From contig JAMKCH010071836.1 of the NCBI GenBank assembly GCA_023653785.1, positions 1 to 64,000 on the forward strand: 64,000 nucleotides of DNA, read 5' to 3'. Every line of letters starts with the position of its first letter. Position 1 is the stretch's first letter. Shown piece by piece: positions 1 through 10,309 of the stretch. The DNA is from Ophioderma brevispina (Eukaryota > Echinodermata > Ophiuroidea > Amphilepidida > Ophiodermatidae). The translations under genes were made by a program, and so were the position numbers. Under the pieces are notes generated by a model that did not search any database, had not been told where the DNA came from, and worked only from the letters and a program-made list of their open reading frames with translations.

Positions 1-3000
1 TCATATTCAAAACAAAACATCGGAATAGACCCTATTATGATGCAAAACAATCATAGAACCCCTTCGTTTCCGGAGATATATGAGATTTGGTTTCTTTAGC
101 ATTACATTCGCTATGACGGACTGATAACGTTAATCTCTCGCGCAGTACTCATTTAGATAATAGCTTTTGCAGTCTGTAGCAAGGAATACACCCAGGGAAA
201 TACTTACCAGACCGCCGTAAGGTCAATTGAAAAGCAGGGGACCCTAAGGCCGACTGCCAAGAGAATAGAAGCATACTGTTAATAAATGAGTAGATCATGA
301 TGCGGTAGTACGTGGCGCCGTGTTATTCACGCTATATGTCAATACGTCTATGCTAATGAATTAGGATCGCGTCGGTGCGGCGCTATTTCATTACAAAATC
401 GTGTATGGGTATTTCTCTGCCTGAATTTCTAACAGCTTCCAGTCAAAGCGAGCGATTGTCATGCGCACAATACTGGACTTTGACCCAAGATCAACTGTTA
501 CGCATGTCATGAGCAGGAAAGTCGCTCGCTGAGAATGAAGTATATTGTGGGCTTTTTAAATGTGTAAAAATTGGGTCGCCATGTATGAACCTTTTCACCT
601 TCTCATGCACTTGGATTTACGGTTTGGACTTAGTCTGTGAATTGAAATTATCGTCATCTGGAAAAGTGCATCAAATTTGTTCTTTTAAGTTATACTTCTT
701 CCTGAAAATACTCAAAACATTTAAGGGTTGTCTAACGATGTCTTACAGCCCAAAAGTGAAAGTAAAATGTGCTAAAACAGGACTAATTTAGCGAATCATT
801 AGTTGAGAAAATTTTGCTATACACCAATAGTGAAGATAATGCGTCAAATATTCAGTAGTGTTGTTGGCTTAAAATTCCGAAGTGTGCGTTGTGGATGTCT
901 GGGAAACAAATGACCGCAGAAACAATTGAATTAGCTGGATTTTGGAAGATGTTACCACAGAAGGTGCACCATTGAGATGGTATGACCACACGAGGGCGCA
1001 CAGGAGAGGTGACATGCTTGTTTAACATCCGGATAATTGTGTCTACGTGCGTTGACTTGGTGTTGTCGTTAATTCTAGAAATGAGACATGCATGCGTCTT
1101 GGTGTGTGTGTGTCTCGATTTATTTGAACAATAACCATATGCCTAATAATGGGGGGGGGGATGTTATTACAGTAAAAAAATGGAAAGTCAAAATACCCGC
1201 AGTTTTATAAAAGGGTGTTCAGGTGTGCGTGCCTGAGGATTATAATTCCAACATGGGGGTCCCCATTTGTGATGTGCCGTGAATGAAGCAGAACGCATTG
1301 CTGACAACAGCGATTATGTTATGATACGGAGATTACGACAGTCCTGGCCATTAAATCATGTGATTAGGGAAGCTTAACTCCTTTTCTTGAATTGTTTTAT
1401 CCGAACACGTTGTAGGGGGGGTTTTATAGAGCAGGGGCGGTTATGAGAAAACAACACGGTATGCACTTTATAGATGAGGCAGGCATTGTTTGAGGCTCTA
1501 TCCCAGTTGGAAGCCTTTGGTTGCAATTTACGGGGTTGTACTGTCGCGCGTGGTTCATAGGTGTGCAACACATGTGGACATGGACACGCATGAAAAAGGA
1601 GGAGGGGAGTGGGGAGCTTTGGGTAGTCATACGGGGCCAAACCCACTAATGGAGAGTGGCGCTATCAATGAGCCATCAGCAGTCACTCACTTTGATGCAC
1701 ATCACGATCGGTACACGGTAAAAAAAATCTAAAAAATCCTGACGTCACTGGTAGTATTGAATATAACACATTTGTATGAGGCTGAAGTAAGAAAGAAACT
1801 TAAGGCCCGATGGTATCGCCTTATAAATTTGCATTAATTTGCATCGCCTATGGTGGAACTAGCTACCCTTACCAGAGAGGGCTAACCAGGGTAAAATACA
1901 AATAAAATGCAATAATAGTCGCGCATAAAACCTCCCCTCCTCTTTGGATAATCTCAACTTGGACACCATTTTGACGTGTCTCAAATTGTTGCTTTAGAAA
2001 TGACCTAAGAACACAAATGTGGTGGTATTTGTTTTACTTCTGCTTGCATTTACTTAGAGTATAATATTTGTTCGTCACAAATAGGTAAGACTCTTCCCAT
2101 AGCGACTTGATATAGAATAGTACGGGTGACCCTCAAAGCAACATAACACAACCATCGCATGCGCGATAACACTTGTGCATGCTTCTGGCAAGAGGCGACA
2201 TGTAAACTGAATTACTTTTTCAAGTGCGTGCGGATAAACAAAGCTGAATATTTTTTGCCTATTAGGTGAGAACAAAGTTAGATAGCACTTTCTCGTCCGT
2301 CCATGGTGTGAATGACAAACACTCAAAGACTGTCCTATATTCCATACTGTCCACAGTATAAGCACGTACCCAGGCCTGGCCGGAGGACCTTGGGGTGCGA
2401 GGACCTCTGAGTAAAAATAGAAACCGAAAATCGCGCGCGGAGTCAAAATCCGCGCATACCATGTCATTTTCCGCGATCGCGGATTCTCCCGGACCCTCAA
2501 ATAACTGATTTGTATAATTTTTGTTGGCAACCCCAGGGTGTTCACCCGGCACTGCATCCCGGCGGGTATGCTGGTGGGATATTAATCTGGTTAAAATAGT
2601 TTTAAGCATGTCGTTTCAACTTGATAACAGTCTACATTTTTGTTTTAATTAATAGTTTTTCTTAAAAATCAAGACCATTATTTATTAACAACTGGGTAAT
2701 TATGAACCAAAACAATCCATGCCAAAAAAGTCTAATACAAATTGTTGCTTTGCACTTTTTTGCATTATGATACCAAGAAGGTGACATTTAAATTTGTTAA
2801 CATCTAATTGTTTACCATGTGAAGAGAATATTCCTTATGGGTCACTGCAATCAGAGAGTGTTAAAATATTTTATAATCATGATAATAAATAAATAAAATC
2901 TAAAAACACCGCCGCCCCCCAAAAAAAAAATGAGTAGAAAAGCACTAAAATGAGCAAAAGGCTGAATTTGCATTAATTCTTCTTAGAAATTGTAAAAATA

Positions 3001-3371
3001 GGACGTGGGCCCAATAGGTTGTTCCGATTATTGTGGTCAAAGATCCCGAAGCAACCCTGAATGACCTTTGACCGCAGCTTTGAAGCCCATAAGACCCCGT
3101 ACTACACATCGTATAAGTCAGTAGCAATAGACATGAGCCTCACTGCCTAAAAGCATACATATTTTGACCAAAAATAATACGGCCACAATGCACAAGATGA
3201 ACCCCTGAATTGACCATTGACCACTCAATCTTTCCCATTCCTTTAAGTTTGGTTATTAGTGTCCGTACGGACTAACGATAGTAAAGACTAAAATATCCGA
3301 TTTTGTTCTTATTTGTCGTCGCTTTTGGTCTTAAATAAAGTTATAACTTGTATGATATTGTTAGTGTATAA
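1..3371. other. Non-coding stretch, no gene recognised
   Basis: No open frame here resembles a known protein. The longest, on the minus strand at 2075-2557, has no recognisable domain. The first ~545 bases are visibly richer in CpG than most of the window. A short TG run lies near 1100-1120, a G run near 1150-1160, and a perfect 14-bp palindrome (tccgcgatcgcgga) at 2470-2483. The left boundary of the repeat element at 3372 ends the stretch. Confidence 0.6.
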
Positions 3372-4340
3372 CCCTAACGCGGCCGAGAGGAAAGAAAGGC
3401 AACGAAAACGTGGGTACCGGTCGGAAATGCTTTTCGTTGCATCTTTCTGGGCCGTCAACAACTATTTTTTGGTCCTGAATGATCTCAATTGCTTTTATTG
3501 CATTTGGCCGTGTTTAAACCGGAAAATGACCACTGTTTTTTCGTTGCACTGGGCCGTCTTTCCCGAAAATGACGTCGAATGTTTTTCGTTGCACCTGGCC
3601 GTCTTCCCCGGAAAATGACGCGATGATTTTTTCGTTGCATCTGGGCCGTTATTGACTGGAAATGATCTATTGCTTTTCGCTGCCAATTTGGGCCTTCTTG
3701 CCCGCAGAAGCCGGCAATGCTTTTCATCAGGCAGGGGACCCTGTACCAATGCCCATAGACAATTCGATGTCGATGTGATAGCGCCACCATTTTTCGATAC
3801 TATTGGGTTAATATGCATAAACGATTCCATACGTAACACCGGAGCATGACGTCAGTCAAATCGCGCCACGCACTACTATGATGTAGCGTAATTTAGCGCC
3901 ACTCACGACTGGCGACTATATTTTTTCTACATTTCATGCAGATCAGTGAGCAGTACCATTATGTATTTATTGATTTATTTATTACCCCTGTTTGTATTTA
4001 GCATTTTCACTCATTTTTTCGTTGCAACCTTGGACGTCTTTCCTGTAAATGGCGCGATGTTTTTTCGTTGCACCTGGCCGTCTTTCCGGTAAATGGCGCG
4101 ATGGTTTTTTTGTTGCATTTGGGCCGTCTTCCGGGAAAATGGCGCGATGTGTTTCGTTGCAATTGGGCCCGTTATTGACTTTACGCAACTAATTCCTGTG
4201 CCGGGTAAAAACGTCCGATATGCAATGAAACGCAAGCTTTGCCTCTCGTTGGCATCTGGGGGCCGTTAAAAATAAAATAGATTTCTTTTCCTTGTACATT
4301 TTGGGCCGTCGGCCGGCAAAACGACCCGGTCCTGGTAGTG
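3372..4340 (+). mobile_element. TTAA-flanked non-autonomous DNA element with internal 45-bp arrays, copy 1
   Basis: The element begins CCCTAACGCGGCCGAGAGG and ends near GGTCCTGG. It is followed by TTAA (4341-4344) and preceded by TATAA, a damaged TTAA. The second copy (26067-27026, inverted) shows the cleaner termini CCCTAAC...GTTAGGG with TTAA outside. Two arrays of a roughly 45-bp unit lie inside (about 3425-3735 and 4012-4320). Each unit carries TTTTTCGTTGCA, then GGGCCGTC, then AAATGGCGCGATG. A unique spacer of about 230 bp separates the arrays. There is no transposase ORF; the short ORFs are translations of the repeats. TTAA target sites with CCC termini resemble piggyBac-type elements by inference only; a Kolobok-type or other source is possible. 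Confidence 0.7.
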
Positions 4341-5470
4341 TTAATATTTGGTACAGACATGCCAAATCTGGTTTTTGATGATTTTTTATTACCTGAATTT
4401 GTAAATCACGGAGAGATACCTTTCAGGTCACCTAATTAACTATTTGATGTGTGCGTAAAAGGTATTAAAACAAAAATAATGACACGGGGCATCTGTTTAC
4501 AAAATTAATCCATGGTACCGTCAGTCGGCCCAACGACACAACAAGACATGTTCGAATATCTGTAAACATCAATCGCCTTATGGTTTCATCTGTCAATGTT
4601 TGCACCACCTCCTCAGCCAAATAAAAAACTGCTAGTCACCACATCCATGGCATGGACTTGTCTCAAACAAATTGTGGTGAAATTGTCTGGTTTCTGAATA
4701 TTTAAATACCTGTGTAGGCCCACGGCAAGTATGGTGATGATTTACATATTTCATGCTCTCCACTTATTAAAAAATTGCACACACTCACCCGTACACGCAA
4801 AATTTTTTCTTTGCTGTGCAATGCAGTGTACAACCTTATTCCAAACGGGTGTCTTCCAACCTTTGAGGTCACGGGGAAGCAGCATCAATGTTGGAAGCAA
4901 TCGACAGGCCCTGTTGGGATATTGAACAAGTTTTCAAAAAAATTGACTCATGGTGTCTGATGAAGAATAGAGAGTTGTGGGGTATCAAGTAAATGGTCAG
5001 TTTTTAAAGAGTGCTGTACCTGTATTGGAGATTTTTCTTAAAATGCCATGGCTGTCCAAGAGGGTTAATATTGTCCAGAAGAAAAACAAATGCCCCATCC
5101 CTATTCTTACTGACTTTGGCATAGTGGAAAGTGGAAATTTATCTGGGCAATGTCTCCCTCATATTAGTAGAACCTTAAAATTGGCCAGGCAGTTTGGATT
5201 TTAATAATTATCACACAATTTATTTATAAAAATTTGTTAGGGAATTTTGAAGTGGGTGGGACTAGATTGACAACCTTTTCACCTAATCAAAATATTGTTA
5301 TTAGGAGAGAGCTCATTTAGCCTGAGAAATGTCCTGTTTATGGTATGAACAAAATTTCCCCAAAGGCAGTTGACAACACTTTACCACACATACATTTTGG
5401 ATTCCAAATAAACCCATGGAGCAATTAGTCAAAAATTTTGGGTCATTCCGCCATGTCTCGTCTCAAGACT
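4341..5470. other. Non-coding stretch
   Basis: AT-rich single-copy-looking sequence. Open frames of 61-75 codons occur at 4731-5204 but show no domain. No homologous stretch was seen in the corresponding interval on the other side of the inverted repeat pairs. Confidence 0.5.
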
Positions 5471-5955
5471 CCATTGAGGAATTCTTAAACAGCTGTGAAA
5501 AGTACGCAATTTAATTGGCTGGTGCCCGGGTTCCATTCGACAATGAACCCAGGTAGTAAGCGCTGCGTATTGATGCTATTTTAGGTTGAAGCGCTGAGAC
5601 AACGCGTTTTGCTAGTTCGCGCCGCTGCCAATGTGGCGTCTCGTTGGTATGATCGTTATGTTCAACGGCTGTTCGATTGTTGTTACTGGGTTGTGGCAGT
5701 CTTTCTTGTTGTATTCAAGCCGTTAAAGCATCGCGAAAGGGGTTAAAGATGACCTTAAATGATAAAGCTGTTTAAGAAGCGAATAAAGGTATGATTGGGA
5801 ACGTTTATCGTACTCTCTTTAGACACCATTATTTTGGTGAAGAACTCGGCATACAGCCTCGTTTTCTTCCACTTTAAAATAATGGTATCGCCTTGCAATT
5901 GGGTTCAATTCGTCGTAAAGAGAGTACGTTCCCCAAATCATACCTATTCTCTAAT
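5471..5955 (+). repeat. Dispersed repeat B, copy 1, ending in a long imperfect hairpin
   Basis: This stretch matches 21526-22051 in inverted orientation along its whole length. The match starts with the ccattgaggaattcttaaac side and includes a GCCCGGGTTC motif near 5526. The last ~170 bp fold back on themselves: 5781-5838 (AATAAAGGTATGATT, then ACTCTCTTTA, then CCATTATTTT) pairs with 5876-5951. No ORF of note is present. GGGTTCNATTCG occurs twice (near 5529 and 5905) and resembles a tRNA B box, but no A box was found, so a SINE origin is unproven. It could also be the end of a larger foldback or DNA element. Confidence 0.6.
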
Positions 5956-6544
5956 TCATGCCCTGACATGAATAAAAAAGCTCTGTATCCCTCATGATAG
6001 TCTTGACACTAGACTAGTTCTGTCATATATGATGGAGGGAATAGCCCAGAATTGGAAGGATGTTTTTTTTTGTTGACAAACCTCCCTGCCGAAGCAGAAA
6101 GAGGAATTAAAATCAGACAATCTGCCTTTACAAACTAACATGTTGCTGACAAAAAAAAGGGGGGGGGGAAATGGAATTACAAGTCTTTTAACCAAAAATA
6201 GTAGAAGAAGGTTCCGTTTTAAGAACAACTGACCATGCCGTATGGTGGTGGTGGTTTGTTTTCTATTGAATTCACCATTGTTAAATTCAGTTACTATTAA
6301 AAATTAAATCTTCCCAGAAATGGTAATAAAAGGACATAACAAAAAACAATAGGAGAATGGAGTAGTAACCGTGCAAATTGAAAGTTCGGTTGCCTTTGTC
6401 AGTTCTCAGGAATCATGTTTTACTGGAACTTGGTAATGAGATGGAGGAGGAAATACCATTAAGCCCTAAATGGAAATGGAGGCAAGGTTATTAAGAAAAT
6501 GCCAACTAAATTTTTCGTGTATTTATATTTAGCCAACTTATCAG
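5956..6544. other. Non-coding stretch before the LTR element
   Basis: Nothing recognisable beyond a short A/G homopolymer run near 6150-6170. The bases just before the LTR (atcag, 6540-6544) partly match those after the other LTR (atgcag, 17058-17063). This is a candidate imperfect target-site duplication. Confidence 0.4.
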
Positions 6545-8229
6545 GTTACACTAGTCGGGGTAGGGGTTCGGGCATTTGGAGATTATGTACTGGGAGAACA
6601 TGGAGACTGTAATGTGAAGACAAGTTGAGACAGTGATGGCCCCCCCCCCCCCCCCCCCCCCCCTTCAGTAGAGTGAATTTTATTTACAAAGAACAATATA
6701 AGATCACTTTGATGTTCCATCTTGTCCTGATTAATAATCCTTTACATCTCGGTATATTCAAGTTAAATACATGATCATCCTAATGTACTTAGCATTATCG
6801 GTGAGCATTGATTGAGGTTTTAAAAATATAATTTAAAGAACTTCATCTGTGTTTTAGTGTTCAATGTTATTTAATAATATGGTAATGTATCTAATCGAAA
6901 AATAGTAGGGAATCCTTTCTTTGTCTTTTTGATTATATTATTAATGAGTAAAAACTAATATGGAGTCATGAAGTTTAACATTTAACATTCTCTAAACATT
7001 GAACCTAGTATTAAAACCTTTATCATTTTGTGTTACCCTTTCCTAACTTATTAACAACGTCACTAATCTTTTGTCATTTTTGGGATAAACTTGTGCTAAA
7101 TTTAGAATAACTCCACTTCTCTACCAAACTTATTAGGAGTGTCTTTAAAAGCTTATTATGAGTGCCTTTAACCAGTCCCGTTACTATAGCAACAGTGGAC
7201 CAGCTAGCTGCAGAAATGACATACTGCAACAGGTGAAACTGACCGGTAATGACCTCCACCTCAAAACCCCAGCTACACACAGCACACACACAGTAACTGG
7301 TCTTGGGTGGCACCTGTGGCTTTTTGGGTGTACATACTGGCAACATGTGCTTTACTACACTGCTTTTGAGCCCAAAAGTAAACATGGCACTAGCATACCT
7401 GTGTAGGCTTTTCCAATAACCTACCTAAAATACACCTAAATTGGGTGCCTAAATACTCCCAATACACTCCAATCTTCTCTTAGTAAAAGTTGTACATGTG
7501 GCAATTGCCACTCCTTATACATCTTCATTTTACTATAGTTTAACATATTTATCCTATTCATCCTCAATATTTAGTTATTGAACATAACTCCTAATTGAAT
7601 TTCTGGCACATCTCATATTTCCACATAATGTTATGTTCTTCCAAAATAAACTACATGAAATACAACTATATTACAAGTACATGTATTATGGGTAGGCCTA
7701 CTACCCTATTCTAACAAGTCCAGATACTTGGTTCTCCATAACAATTATATTTAAGTCTGGTTATGCAAAAGTTAATATTTTATGTTAAGTAAAATATTAT
7801 TTTGGGTTTTACTTAACTAGAGGAATTTTGAAGCATCAATCTTTTCATTTTTGTCCTCTACTTTTGGTAACATGGAGGGTCATCCTCCGAGTAAAGAAAT
7901 GAATATCTCTTCTAAACTTTTGAAATTGATACTTCATAATTACACTTCTTGTCATCAAGATTCTTGTATCATTACAAACTTTAACACATTCTAGATGTGT
8001 TTCTGTCTAGTACATACTGGACAATGTACTAAATTCAGTTAAATTAAAACAATAAAATCATTTGCACATACCTGTAATGTGAAGACAAGTTGAGATCAGT
8101 GATGCCATTCAGTAGAGTGATGACATCACCAGCTCAGCATACCAAGGAACCCTGGATCATACCAAAAATTTGGAGGGGTGGCTTATTTTGCCACAATATT
8201 GATAGTGTACAATTTTGCTGGGGCTTACA
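6545..8229 (-). repeat. 3' LTR (left copy)
   Basis: It shares its length with 15345-17057. The outer end GTTACACTAGTCGGGG lacks the T of the terminal TG pair seen in the other copy (tgttacactag). The inner end is GGGGCTTACA. The two LTRs differ at many places, mostly by one-base gains or losses. A motif of about 45 bp (TGTAATGTGAAGACAAGTTG ... CATTCAGTAGAGTGA) occurs twice inside the LTR, at about 6611-6674 and 8073-8120. The first copy is interrupted by 24 C (6640-6663). A minus-strand frame at 7074-7385 is partly conserved in the other LTR. Confidence 0.92.
6640..6663. repeat. Poly-C tract inside the left LTR
   Basis: 24 consecutive C replace or interrupt the sequence between CAGTGATG and TTCAGTAGAGTGA in the first internal repeat of the LTR. 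The corresponding place in the right LTR (near 15450) has no such run. The tract may be an assembly artefact. Confidence 0.9.
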
Positions 8230-8241
8230 CCCTCCCCCCAT
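8230..8241 (-). promoter_or_regulatory. Polypurine tract (plus-strand DNA primer)
   Basis: On the minus strand TGGGGGGAGGG directly abuts the 3' LTR start TGTAAGCCCC. In LTR retrotransposons this RNase H-resistant purine run primes second-strand DNA synthesis. Position, composition and strand all fit. Confidence 0.88.
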
Positions 8242-8914
8242 TAAACAAAGGTCGTCCCGACATTTCCAGGTATATGCAAACAATAGGGAATTTAACATTT
8301 CTACAATTTCAGTTCAACAGTTTCAATGTAAAATCAAGTCTCTGTCCATTGGAAAACATCTCTGGAACCTTCCATCCGTTGGGAAAGAGCACAGTTGCTC
8401 TCAGCTGCGATCAACAACACTTTCCAGCTGTATCGTTGAAGCAGGAGCGGCTATCTATGTGAATGGCCAATTCAAATAGGTAGAGCTTCATCATTGATCT
8501 CTAGCAATCAGTCCATAAGTAACGGTGGTTCCAAGAGCTGGCATGACTATCATGCATAAAAACAGTTTTGATTTTATGTTGCACATAAAGTCTCACAAGA
8601 CTGGTGTAGACGTTGCAGTCCTCACAATAGGCAATGGGTTATACTATGCCCAGAAGATGAAAAACACATATTCAGTTTACAGCACCAACGTCAGTAAGTT
8701 GTAACATTACAGGGGGGTCAGTCTGTTATTACTTGTTCCTTTTCTCCTGGCACATACTACGCGTAGATTTTTCTGTTATCATCAATAATCAATGCCATCT
8801 ATTCCTGCAACTCAATCGGTATTACACTTCTGTGCATTTAATGAAACTCCATTCGTTCCAACAGGAAAAATCACTGTGTTCATATTCTGATATTGTTCAA
8901 AGTTCAGGTCACCA
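8242..8914 (-). other. Element 3' untranslated region
   Basis: This stretch lies between the stop of the pol tail (8915) and the polypurine tract. On the element's sense strand no long frame and no envelope-like signal or membrane segment is seen. The plus-strand frames at 8090-8479 are antisense and partly inside the LTR. Confidence 0.6.
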
Positions 8915-10030
8915 TTAGACTCCATTCGCGACACTATTCCCTGTGCTTGTGTGGTACATTGGAAAGTTTGCCAAGTAAGGTGGCACATAGTAAGGATAAA
9001 ATGGTGGCATCCGGGGTGGCATCTGTTGGTATCCCTGTGGGACTTGGTAGGGTATGTTCATATGTGGTGGGAAGCGTGGAGGCAATTGTGTGTTCTGATA
9101 TACTGCATAATTATTATCATGCAAACCATTTGGAAGTTGAGGTCCATTTTGTGGATTATTTGCATTTCTATTGCCCTCTATCTGCATGCAGCCTGCATCT
9201 GGTTCTCCCAGAGTACCGTATGTAAATACGTTTGGCGGCCGCCTTTGCCTTGTTGGGCGCCCGTGGGCTTGGACGTCTTCTTCTCCATCTGGTTCCACAC
9301 CTGCAGTTTCATTCACTTGTGATTGACTGCTATGAGATGATGCATCGGACAATCTGTCATCCGTATTGACAGTTTCTGTGTTTGTGGGTACTTCGTCACA
9401 CTCACCATCATCATTTAGACTTGGGTTGGCCCCACAAATATTGCCATCATTTGTGCTTAGTAATGACCTGGCTGAGTCTGTCAAGGCTGATTCCACATTT
9501 TCATTACTAGGTGTTCTAGATTCGGCAGGTTCCGCACTCCCTGTTGATTCACTTTCAACTGGTTGGGAGTCTGGTTCATTTCTAACTTGTGATGGGTAGA
9601 AGAATGAATAATAATTATCCTCCTCTTCTGAACTGCTATTTGTGTCACTGCTGTCCTCAAGATCTCTGTCCTCATATGTAGGACTCCATTGGATCTTTAC
9701 TTTTCGTGGCCGTAATTTCCTGGATTGTTTTGGCTCAGTCTGTTCATGTTTATCTGGTTGCTTCCGTGGGAGGCTGTCACATGGGCACAACAAATTGCGG
9801 TGGAGTGTTCTTGATCTGCCAACACCAGTTTCGGGTACCACTTCATATACGGGCAAATCTCCCAGCTTCCTCTTAACCACATGTATGGTCTGTTCCCAGT
9901 ATGACTTGAGTTTGCCTGGTCCTTCATGTTTGGCTAGATTTCTCACAAGGACTCTGTCTCCTATAGCAAGTTCTACAGCATGAGCCCTCTTGTCATAATA
10001 TAGTTTGCCCCTGTGAGCTGCCCCTTGGGC
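8915..10030 (-). pseudogene. Pol C-terminal part: integrase C-terminal domain plus long acidic/Pro-Tyr tail
   Basis: The frame is open from about 10030 to a stop at 8915. It opens with the end of integrase (GDRVLVRNL, then GKLKSYWEQ, VVKRKLGDLPVYEVVPE, LHRNLLCPC), which matches the GPY/F-type module of gypsy integrases that binds DNA. A Ser/Glu/Asp-rich tail of about 250 residues follows, with a basic RPTRQRRPP patch typical of the pol end in related elements. The last ~60 residues are rich in Pro, Met, Gln and Tyr (MPPRMPPFYPYYVPPY). It is separated from the preceding integrase frame by a one-base shift near 10030, so it is probably not expressed as part of Pol in this copy. There is no chromodomain. 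Confidence 0.8.
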
Positions 10031-10309
10031 CTTCGGTGTGCAATCGCGAAAGCTTGCTGCATCTGTTGTTTCCAGTCTTCTACAAACTGTCGGTAGTTGG
10101 TGGGTTGTGCTAGTGGTTCTGTAGTGGTTGCGCCGAAACTTAGGTCAATCGGGAGTCTGGGATGTCTCCCGAACATTAGGAAGAAGGGAGAATAACCAGT
10201 GGACTCATGGCGGGTACAATTGTAGGCCGATACTAATTTAGGAAGATGACTTTTCCAATCCACCTTTTGTTCTTCGGCCAGAGTCCGCAACATGCCAAGC
10301 AGGGTGCGG
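9973..10309 (-). pseudogene. Integrase segment displaced by frameshifts
   Basis: This frame continues integrase straight after the stop at 10310-10312. The residues after the catalytic Glu ([18 protein letters not shown], then [10 protein letters not shown] and [16 protein letters not shown]) are standard for gypsy integrases. An extra T in the minus-strand run AATTAAC at 10309-10315 shifts the frame after VERFN. A second one-base change near 10030 shifts it again. Reading on in this frame gives a non-homologous end and a stop at 9973. Both shifts could be consensus errors. Confidence 0.85.

Noticed and set aside
2075..2557. 160-codon minus-strand frame as a host gene
   Set aside because: No domain or family recognised and an overlapping frame of similar quality exists; not supportable.
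3313..4235. Repeated frames with LHLAVFPGK-like residues as a repeat protein
   Set aside because: They are translations of the 45-bp DNA arrays in several frames and both strands, with no single continuous frame.
3372..4340. CRISPR array
   Set aside because: The 45-bp units are contiguous and degenerate, without constant repeats separated by unique spacers, and the context is animal DNA.
8090..8479. 129-codon plus-strand frame next to the LTR
   Set aside because: It spans the LTR edge and the polypurine tract on the antisense strand and has no domain.
8242..8914. Possible envelope gene after pol
   Set aside because: No sense-strand frame of useful length, signal peptide or membrane anchor is visible between the pol stop and the polypurine tract.
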